From WTAW01 sp964406575 (GTDB lineage: Bacteria > Acidobacteriota > Aminicenantia > Aminicenantales > Aminicenantaceae), in the NCBI GenBank assembly GCA_964406575.1, contig CAYOSH010000002.1, forward strand, positions 124,001 to 188,000: DNA of 64,000 nucleotides. The letters are read 5' to 3'. Shown piece by piece: positions 54,260 to 60,493 of this stretch (its first letter is position 1; each line of letters starts with the position of its first letter). Below the pieces are notes generated by a model. That model did not search any database and was not told the origin of the DNA. It saw only the letters and a program-made list of their open reading frames with translations. A program made the translations under genes and the position numbers.

Positions 54260-54300
54260 AAACGGTCCCTACACAACAGAAATGTAGGGTAATCCCCGGT
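54260..54300. repeat. Remnant of the 15415-15476 palindrome family
   Basis: AAACGGTCCCTACA and TGTAGGGTAATCCCC are short versions of the arms seen at 15415-15476. Only the ends remain. Confidence 0.5.
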
Positions 54301-54319
54301 GGCAAAAACCGCCACAATA

Positions 54320-54338
54320 TTGTAAAATAAATTTACAA
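54320..54338. promoter_or_regulatory. Candidate activator palindrome GTAAA-N5-TTTAC (site 1)
   Basis: TTGTAAAATAAATTTACAA is a perfect 7-bp-arm inverted repeat ending 72 bp before the sigma-54 element at 54411. The core recurs at 58954-58968. Confidence 0.6.
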
Positions 54339-54410
54339 AAAAATCATTACAGATGTGCAATAATTTCTCTAAGTTATTCATATATATTCAGTTATCTCAA
54401 ATTGCAAAAA

Positions 54411-54426
54411 TGGCATAAAACTTGCC
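54411..54426 (+). promoter_or_regulatory. Sigma-54 promoter of the binding-protein/NtrB/NtrC operon
   Basis: TGGCATAAAACTTGCC shows GG-N10-GC. Transcription would start near 54438, about 38 nt ahead of the ATG. This places the NtrC-like gene under its own class of promoter. Confidence 0.8.
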
Positions 54427-54475
54427 GTTAATTTGCCTTTGACAACGTGTTCATTTATCATTATCGGAAAGCAAG

Positions 54476-56074
54476 ATGACGAAGAAATTGCCCTGGCTCC
54501 CTGCGGTTATGTTCCTGTTCCTCTTGGGTGGGGCCGTATCACTGTGTGATTCTGCGGCTGGGCGTCGAGATATTCAACCGAATTATGGGGGAATATTCAG
54601 GTTGAAATCCTTCGCAGATGTCTACAGGACCGAGCTCGACCCTGCAAGCACGGATTCATTCATATTTCTTTCCAACCAGATCTATGATGGCTTGGTGAGA
54701 CTTGATAAAAATCTGCATATCGAACCCGCATTGGCAGAATACTGGGAAATATCTTCCGATAAAAAGGTTTACACGTTTTTCTTGAGACATGGTGTCAAAT
54801 TCCATCATGGGAAAGAACTCACAGCCTATGATGTGAAATTTTCACTGGAGCGGATTCTTTCGAAGGACACGAATTCTCCCTACTATCAGTTTTTTGTGAA
54901 CCGCGTGGTTGGTGCTTTGGACTTTCGTGAGGGAAGAGCCAACCAGGTTGAGGGCTACAGGGTCGTTGATGATTATACGTTTGAGATGCATCTCACAAAA
55001 CCTTTTGTCTCATCCCTCTATCTGATGAGCATGCATTTTTGCAAAATTATCCCTCAAGATAAAGCCACCGAAGAGGGGAAAGATTTTTTCCGCAGACCCT
55101 CGGGAACGGGCCCTTTTATCTTTGATTTTTGGGTGCGAACGACAAAACTGGAGATTGCGGGCATTCACCTTAAGCGTAATACCGATTACTTTGCGGGCCG
55201 GCCGTATCTGGACGGGATCGAGTTCTGTTCTCTTTTTACTCTCGATCACTTCATCAATAAAGAAATCGATGCCATTCCTATTCTCTCCACGAGGTTGCTC
55301 GATTCGGAATTTCAGTTGTTCGATGACGGTCCCATGACACATTACTTTTTGGGTTTGAGCTGCCAGATCCCTCCTTTGAATCGAGCCTCTGTTCGGAAAG
55401 CTCTTTCCTTTGGTTTTGATAAACAGGCGATTGTCGAAGCGGCCAAAGATGTGAAATATCTGCGTACAGCGACAGACAACTATATTCCTTCCAGTATGCC
55501 CGGGTTTTTTCCTCCTCATGAGGGAGAACCCTATGACCTGGCGAAAGCCAAGGAAATGCTCCAACGAGAGGGTTTTTCCTCAAAAGATCAATTTCCCAGG
55601 TTCACGGTATACTTCAAATCACCCCGGACAGATCTTAAGAATAAAATTTACAGGGAATTGCGGGATCAGCTGAGGGACATGGACATTGACTCCCGGCTGG
55701 ATTTCTACAACACTGCCGAAGACCTGAAGAGAAGCAAGGAGCCCTACCTGGTGTTCGTCGAAAGAACGATGAGCATTCCCGACCCTGAAGATATGGTCCG
55801 TCCTCTTTTTTATTCCAAATCGATCTTTAATGTCTTTGGATACGAAAATCCTAAACTCGATGAGCTTCTGCAGATGGCAGAAATCGAGATAAGCTGGAAA
55901 AAAAGGATCGACCTCTTCCACAAGATCGAAGAGGTTCTTCTTACGGATGTGCCGGCCATTCCGCTGTTTGCCCATCAGAACAGAGTCGCGATGCAACCCT
56001 ATGTCCGTGGAGTCGAGTATCCCTCATTGGGCTTTGATTATTTAGATACAAAAAAGATTTGGCTGGATAAATAA
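54476..56074 (+). CDS. Peptide/nickel-type ABC solute-binding protein, orphan
   Basis: This 532-residue SBP_bac_5 family protein has a signal peptide (AVMFLFLLGGAVSLCDSAA). Family blocks include LDPASTDSFIF, IYDGLVRLD, LAEYWEISSDKKVYTFFLR, GVKFHHGKELTAYDVKFSLER, GTGPFIFDFW and SVRKALSFGFDKQAI. No permease or ATPase gene is adjacent. Instead a sensor kinase and NtrC-like regulator follow, 42 nt downstream. It may act as a ligand-loaded co-sensor for the kinase, or serve a transporter encoded elsewhere. Confidence 0.88.
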   Translation: MTKKLPWLPAVMFLFLLGGAVSLCDSAAGRRDIQPNYGGIFRLKSFADVYRTELDPASTDSFIFLSNQIYDGLVRLDKNLHIEPALAEYWEISSDKKVYTFFLRHGVKFHHGKELTAYDVKFSLERILSKDTNSPYYQFFVNRVVGALDFREGRANQVEGYRVVDDYTFEMHLTKPFVSSLYLMSMHFCKIIPQDKATEEGKDFFRRPSGTGPFIFDFWVRTTKLEIAGIHLKRNTDYFAGRPYLDGIEFCSLFTLDHFINKEIDAIPILSTRLLDSEFQLFDDGPMTHYFLGLSCQIPPLNRASVRKALSFGFDKQAIVEAAKDVKYLRTATDNYIPSSMPGFFPPHEGEPYDLAKAKEMLQREGFSSKDQFPRFTVYFKSPRTDLKNKIYRELRDQLRDMDIDSRLDFYNTAEDLKRSKEPYLVFVERTMSIPDPEDMVRPLFYSKSIFNVFGYENPKLDELLQMAEIEISWKKRIDLFHKIEEVLLTDVPAIPLFAHQNRVAMQPYVRGVEYPSLGFDYLDTKKIWLDK

Positions 56075-56090
56075 TAACCTAATTGTTTAT

Positions 56091-56110
56091 CTACGTATAT
56101 ATATACGTAG
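56091..56110. promoter_or_regulatory. Perfect 20-bp palindrome before the kinase gene
   Basis: CTACGTATATATATACGTAG is a perfect palindrome lying 6 nt before the ATG at 56117. It could be an operator or an RNA hairpin that controls translation of the kinase. Confidence 0.6.
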
Positions 56111-56116
56111 AAAGAA

Positions 56117-57586
56117 ATGAGGTCATTACTGATGAGCCTGAGGACAAAATTTATTCTCTCCGTCATACTCTTGCTTTTTGTCTTGGTAGGCTTGATCTTC
56201 TTTGTCATCGAAAAACGGGAAGTGCACGCCATTTTTGAAGAGCAAAAAAGAAGAGGATTTTTAGAGGCAACTTACTTAATTCAACTGAATTATGATGAGT
56301 TTGTCGTCTTCAGAGATGTTAGGGGGACAGAAGAAAACATCGAAAAACAGATCGATGAAAAATTGATTTATATTGTGTTTTATGATGCAAATAATGAATC
56401 TTTTGCTGGAAACGAGTCCATAAAGAACAATAAAAGCATTTACCTGAAGAGCAATTTTGTCGAAAGAGAGCTTGATGCGGACTATTTTTCTCAAAGAAGA
56501 GAGCTGAAAAATTCGGTTTCCAATCAGATCTTGCCTATTCTGGAGATCGAAGCTCCGATTTTTGTGGAAGGGTCTCCGCGAAGATGGGGCTCTGTCAAGA
56601 TCGGGCTGTCCCTGGAGGAGGCCTTGGCCGAGATCGGAGACACCCACATCAAGCTGGTGCTGATCGCCAGTCTCGGACTTCTCGTAGGGATTTTAGGTTC
56701 TATCCTGCTGTCCAGAGGAATCACAACATCGTTGAAGAAGCTTGTCGACGGCACTGTGAGGATATCCAAAGGGGATTTTTCTCACAAGATCAATATCACT
56801 TCCCACGATGAGGTCGGCAATCTGGCCCGCAGTTTCAATGATATGAGCGAGCAGCTTCTTCTCACAAAAAAGCGGATGGAGGATGCCAACAAAAAGTTGA
56901 TACACGCAGAGAAACTGGCCTCTATCGGCCGACTCTCTGCTAGCATTGCCCATGAAATCAGAAATCCCTTAACGTCTGTCAAGCTCAATATCCAAAAAAT
57001 CTCAGAGAGTGACTGTTGGGGAGAACTCGAGAGAGGACATTTGGAGATTTCCCAGGAGGGTGTCGAGCAAATCGAGAATTTCATCAAGGAACTCCTGAGT
57101 TTCACCCGTATCTCTGAGCTGAATTTTTTGGAATTCCCCATGGAACAGATCATTGAAAGTTCTCTCAAAATGGTCGCAGATTCCTTGGAGATTAAAAACA
57201 TCCAAGTCAAGAAGTCTTTTTCAAAAGATTTGCCCGATGTATTTGTGGACGGCGATAAGATGCGGTTGGTTTTTGTGAACATACTCCGCAATGCCTATGA
57301 GGCGCTGGACGAGGGAGGCGAGATCGACATTTCCCTCTCTCTCCTGGAAGAAGGAGAAGGCAGAAGTATCAAGATCGAAATTTGTGACAGTGGCTCTGGC
57401 ATTGCTGAGGACCAGTGGGAAAATATCTTCGAGCCTTTTTACACGACAAAGTCTTCGGGGATCGGGCTGGGTTTGGCCAACGCCAAAAAAATTGTGGAAC
57501 AACACAATGGATCCATTCGGGTCAAAAAGATAGAAGGAAGGGGAGCCTGCTTTGAAATCCTTATTCCTTATGGGGAAGAACAATGA
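56117..57586 (+). CDS. NtrB-like sensor histidine kinase
   Basis: The protein has 489 residues. TM1 lies near 11-31, a ~150-residue extracytoplasmic sensor follows, and TM2 lies near 184-203, then HAMP (GTTSLKKLVDGTVRISKGDF-like region). The HisKA helix SIAHEIRNPL carries the phospho-histidine H279. The HATPase motifs are NILRNAYEAL (N-box), DSGSGIA and GIGLGLANAKKI. The start at 56117 or at a Met six codons later is possible. The stop overlaps the regulator start by 4 nt (ATGA). The neighbouring regulator is the clear partner. Confidence 0.92.
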   Translation: MRSLLMSLRTKFILSVILLLFVLVGLIFFVIEKREVHAIFEEQKRRGFLEATYLIQLNYDEFVVFRDVRGTEENIEKQIDEKLIYIVFYDANNESFAGNESIKNNKSIYLKSNFVERELDADYFSQRRELKNSVSNQILPILEIEAPIFVEGSPRRWGSVKIGLSLEEALAEIGDTHIKLVLIASLGLLVGILGSILLSRGITTSLKKLVDGTVRISKGDFSHKINITSHDEVGNLARSFNDMSEQLLLTKKRMEDANKKLIHAEKLASIGRLSASIAHEIRNPLTSVKLNIQKISESDCWGELERGHLEISQEGVEQIENFIKELLSFTRISELNFLEFPMEQIIESSLKMVADSLEIKNIQVKKSFSKDLPDVFVDGDKMRLVFVNILRNAYEALDEGGEIDISLSLLEEGEGRSIKIEICDSGSGIAEDQWENIFEPFYTTKSSGIGLGLANAKKIVEQHNGSIRVKKIEGRGACFEILIPYGEEQ

Positions 57587-58917
57587 AATCGATTCTTGTC
57601 ATTGATGATGATCCTTTGATCAGAAAAACAATGTCCTCTCATCTTGCCAAGGACAAATTTGAAGTTCATATCGCTGAGGATGGAGGGGAGGGGCTTAAGA
57701 GTTTTGAGCAGTGCTCACCGGATCTTGTTATCCTCGACATCCGTCTCCCGGACATGGATGGTTTGGAGGCGCTGCGTCTGTTGAGGGAGAAAAATAAAAA
57801 TGCCTGCATCATCATTATGACAGCCTACGACGACATGAAAACAACGGTGAATGCCATCAAATTGGGAGCGTTTGAGTATTTGGTCAAACCCCTGGATTAT
57901 GTCGAGCTGGATCTGACTATCGCAAAGGCTCTTCAAGTGCAAAACTTGGAGGACAAGCTCAGCTACCTGGTCGAGGAAAAGCAGAAGGAGTACACCATCG
58001 ATAACATCATCGGTCGTTCTCCCCAAATGCGAGAGATTTTCAAACTGATCGGCTCTGTGGCCCCAACACGCACGAATGTTCTCATCCAGGGTGAGAGCGG
58101 AACCGGAAAGGAATTGGTCGCCAAAGCCATTCATTACAATAGCCCTTATAACCGGGAACCCTTCATCGTGATCAACTGTTCCGCCATAACAGACACTCTC
58201 TTGGAGAGTGAACTCTTCGGACATGTGAAAGGAGCATTCACCGATGCTGTCTGCGAGACAAAAGGCAAGTTTGAGATCGCAGGCAAAGGAACTCTTTTTC
58301 TGGATGAGGTCGGAGATGTGTCCTCGAGCCTCCAGTCGAAGCTCCTCCGTGTGATCGAGACTCGAGATTTCATGAAGGTCGGAGGGGAAAAGATCATGAA
58401 GACCGAAGCAAGGATCATCGCGGCTACAAACCAGAACTTGAGATCCTTGATCGAAAAAGGTACATTTCGGGAGGATCTCTACTACCGCCTGAAAGTGGTG
58501 GTGATCCATCTGCCCCCTCTTCGCGACAGGAAAGAGGATGTCCCTGAGCTTGTCGGCTATTTACTGGAAAAGATCAACGGCCAGCTCCGCAAGAATGTCC
58601 GGAAAGTTCCACCCCAGGTGATGAAGATTATTAAAGAGCACTCATGGCGAGGGAATGTTCGAGAGTTGGAGAACGCTCTGACCCGTGCTGTCATACTGGC
58701 TAAGGGGGATGTTATCCTTGAAGAGAATCTTCCCCTTGACGGCCCAGAAAAAAAGGCATTTCCGAGAGAACTTGTGCCGATAAAGGATGTGGAGATGAAT
58801 TATATCCAGCACGTCCTTACAGAAATGAAAGGAAACAAGACCAAAACGTGCCGAATACTCGCAATCAGCCGGCCAACTCTCGATAAAAAAATCAAGGAAT
58901 ACAATCTCAAAGTCTAG
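57583..58917 (+). CDS. NtrC-family sigma-54-dependent response regulator
   Basis: This 444-residue protein has a receiver (residues 1-~120, phospho-acceptor D52 in VILDIRLPDMDG), an AAA+ domain (Walker A GESGTGKE at 170-177, Walker B GTLFLDEVGD at 236-245), and a Fis-type HTH at the end (NKTKTCRILAISRPTLDKK). The sigma-54 contact loop reads GAFTDA (217-222) instead of GAFTGA. It is translationally coupled to the kinase. It is the best local candidate to activate the six sigma-54 promoters. Confidence 0.94.
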   Translation: MKSILVIDDDPLIRKTMSSHLAKDKFEVHIAEDGGEGLKSFEQCSPDLVILDIRLPDMDGLEALRLLREKNKNACIIIMTAYDDMKTTVNAIKLGAFEYLVKPLDYVELDLTIAKALQVQNLEDKLSYLVEEKQKEYTIDNIIGRSPQMREIFKLIGSVAPTRTNVLIQGESGTGKELVAKAIHYNSPYNREPFIVINCSAITDTLLESELFGHVKGAFTDAVCETKGKFEIAGKGTLFLDEVGDVSSSLQSKLLRVIETRDFMKVGGEKIMKTEARIIAATNQNLRSLIEKGTFREDLYYRLKVVVIHLPPLRDRKEDVPELVGYLLEKINGQLRKNVRKVPPQVMKIIKEHSWRGNVRELENALTRAVILAKGDVILEENLPLDGPEKKAFPRELVPIKDVEMNYIQHVLTEMKGNKTKTCRILAISRPTLDKKIKEYNLKV

Positions 58918-58953
58918 TTCTTTTTCCATCGGGAAACACTCCTCAGCAGACGT

Positions 58954-58988
58954 GTAAATGCATTTTACCCCATGTAAATAATTTTATC
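58954..58988. promoter_or_regulatory. Candidate activator palindrome GTAAA-N5-TTTAC (site 2)
   Basis: GTAAATGCATTTTAC (58954-58968) has the same core as the site at 54320. A degenerate second copy (GTAAATAATTTTATC) starts 20 bp later. The pair ends about 70 bp before the sigma-54 element at 59057. Confidence 0.55.
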
Positions 58989-59056
58989 CGACCCTCCGCA
59001 GCGAATTCTTTCAGTTTCCGCTCTTTCCCTCTGGAAAGCCCAAGAAGCGGTCCAAA

Positions 59057-59072
59057 TGGCACGAAATCTGCA
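59057..59072 (+). promoter_or_regulatory. Sigma-54 promoter of the receiver/Fis operon
   Basis: TGGCACGAAATCTGCA shows GG-N10-GC with a -24 element identical to the consensus TGGCACG. Confidence 0.75.
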
Positions 59073-59115
59073 TAAACAAAGAGCGTTCGAAGGAGGAAAA
59101 GAGAATTTATTCAGG

Positions 59116-59511
59116 ATGAACACAATGCAAGAGAAAAAAATAGTGATTGTGGACGATGACGACAGCATCAGGAAGACTTTTTTCATGATCCTCCATGATA
59201 ATTACAGAGTCTATCTTGCGAAAGATCCGAAAGAAGCGTTACACCGGTTCAAGAAGGTTCAAGTGGATCTTATCATTGCCGACTTGAAGTTGCCTGATAT
59301 TAGCGGCCTTGAAATGATCTCCAGATTCAGGGAGGCTGGATACAAAGGTCAAGCGATCTTGATATCAGGCTATCCCGATATGATCGATATGGATGAGTTG
59401 AACCGTCTGTCGATCGGACATTTCTTCGTCAAACCTTTGGACCTTAATGCGTTGAATCATTCCATAGAATATCTTTTGAATGGCAAACACAGCAAAGAGA
59501 ATCGGATATAG
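59116..59511 (+). CDS. Stand-alone response regulator receiver
   Basis: A receiver-only protein of about 131 residues (KIVIVDDDDSIRKTFF, DLIIADLKLPDISG with the phospho-aspartate, ILISGYP, FFVKPLD). No output domain is attached. An upstream frame from 59056 would overlap the sigma-54 element, so I chose the ATG at 59116; one at 59125 is also possible. It starts an operon with a 63-aa protein and a Fis-type HTH protein. It may serve the NtrB-like kinase or another one. Confidence 0.85.
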   Translation: MNTMQEKKIVIVDDDDSIRKTFFMILHDNYRVYLAKDPKEALHRFKKVQVDLIIADLKLPDISGLEMISRFREAGYKGQAILISGYPDMIDMDELNRLSIGHFFVKPLDLNALNHSIEYLLNGKHSKENRI

Positions 59512-59523
59512 GGATAAACAGAC

Positions 59524-59715
59524 ATGCCGAATGGGATTCGGAGATTGGAAGAGAACGAGAGAACAAGCAGAATGACGTACATTCATCCGGCCTGGTACTC
59601 CTTTATCAAGTACTGCGAATCCATAAGATATGGTGAGATCGATAGGCTTAAGATCCAGGATGGACTCCCTATGCTGGCCGAAGAGGTGAAGAAAAAGATC
59701 AAATTTATGGGATAA
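59524..59715 (+). CDS. 63-aa protein between receiver and Fis-type genes
   Basis: This small charged protein has the central segment MTYIHPAWYSFIKYCESIRYGEIDRLKIQDGLP (quoted here only to residues IQDG from Met17). I do not recognise it. It lies 12 nt after the receiver gene and 13 nt before the Fis-type gene. An internal start at Met17 would give 47 residues. It may be an adaptor for the two flanking proteins. Confidence 0.5.
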   Translation: MPNGIRRLEENERTSRMTYIHPAWYSFIKYCESIRYGEIDRLKIQDGLPMLAEEVKKKIKFMG

Positions 59716-59728
59716 AAGGAGAGATGCC

Positions 59729-60085
59729 ATGGCAACAGAAAACGTCCAATCAGGTCATATCGCCCCCCCTCTTCCAGGACCCATCGGGCGGATCGACTAC
59801 GGGGTAGAATCGGTCGAAAAGATTAGCCCGGAGTATCTCGATGAATGGAAAGAGCGGACCTTTCGCAAGGAAGTCTTCGAACTTTTCATTGAATATTTTT
59901 GTATCCGCCAGAGAGTCCCCTTTAAAGAGCTCATCGGTCGTGTGGAAAAAAGCATCCTGATGCGCGTTTTATCCCAGTGCGGGGGATGCCAGAAAAGTGC
60001 AGCAAAATTCCTTGGCATCAAGTACACCACCTTGAATGAGAAGCTGAAGAGATACAACATCCGCTTGGATAAAAAGCCGTTTTAA
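59729..60085 (+). CDS. Stand-alone Fis-type HTH DNA-binding protein
   Basis: A 118-residue protein. The C-terminal half matches the HTH_8/Fis domain that ends NtrC proteins: VEKSILMRVLSQCGGCQKSA, AKFLGIKYTTLNEKLKRYNI. No receiver or AAA+ part is present. The N-terminal 60 residues are proline- and glycine-rich, then amphipathic. A good AAAGGAGAG site precedes it. With the receiver two genes upstream it resembles an NtrC regulator that lacks its AAA+ domain. Confidence 0.82.
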   Translation: MATENVQSGHIAPPLPGPIGRIDYGVESVEKISPEYLDEWKERTFRKEVFELFIEYFCIRQRVPFKELIGRVEKSILMRVLSQCGGCQKSAAKFLGIKYTTLNEKLKRYNIRLDKKPF

Positions 60086-60195
60086 ATATTATCCCGTCCA
60101 TTCCATAACACGGTTATCATTTCCCCAAAAGTAGTTCTGTCCCATCATTCCTAAAAATGCTTGTTTTTCCTATCTTGTCTCCCCCTATTCAAGGA

Positions 60196-60235
60196 AATCC
60201 GTTCGCATTTTGAAAATGATTTTTCGGAACGGATT
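60196..60235. promoter_or_regulatory. Perfect 9-bp inverted repeat upstream of TonB receptor 2
   Basis: AATCCGTTC (60196-60204) and GAACGGATT (60227-60235) are exact inverses around a 22-nt spacer. They lie about 110-150 bp upstream of the sigma-54 element, a usual enhancer position. Confidence 0.5.
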
Positions 60236-60257
60236 CATTTTATTGAAATTTTTTTTA

Positions 60258-60274
60258 CAATTTTTTGAATAATC
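60258..60274 (-). promoter_or_regulatory. 17-bp word shared with TonB receptor 1 promoter
   Basis: CAATTTTTTGAATAATC is the exact reverse complement of 46646-46662. Both end 72-77 bp before the GG of a sigma-54 promoter. Confidence 0.55.
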
Positions 60275-60345
60275 TGGGGGTTTTGAATCCTACCTGATTT
60301 TGATAATTCTTTTATATTCAGTGAGTTAAAACTTTTTCTCTGGAT

Positions 60346-60361
60346 TGGTACGATTTTTGCT
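60346..60361 (+). promoter_or_regulatory. Sigma-54 promoter of TonB receptor 2
   Basis: TGGTACGATTTTTGCT shows GG-N10-GC. The predicted start near 60373 gives a leader of about 120 nt. Confidence 0.75.
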
Positions 60362-60440
60362 GCTCCAAAAAAATGAAAGACCAGATGGTATTGGACTTTA
60401 TATCATAGGGAAATCAAAGCAGCTGACTGCATAAACAGAG

Positions 60441-60480
60441 GCTGTCGGGTGTCCTTCTGGACCTCGGCAGCTTTTTTTTT
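60441..60480 (+). terminator. Terminator-like hairpin in the leader of TonB receptor 2
   Basis: GCTGTCGGGTGTCC pairs with GGACCTCGGCAGC (one bulge, two G-T pairs), followed by nine T residues. The T-tract runs directly into the ribosome binding site GAGGAG (60481). It is placed like a transcription attenuator. Confidence 0.7.
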
Positions 60481-60493
60481 GAGGAGACAGACT

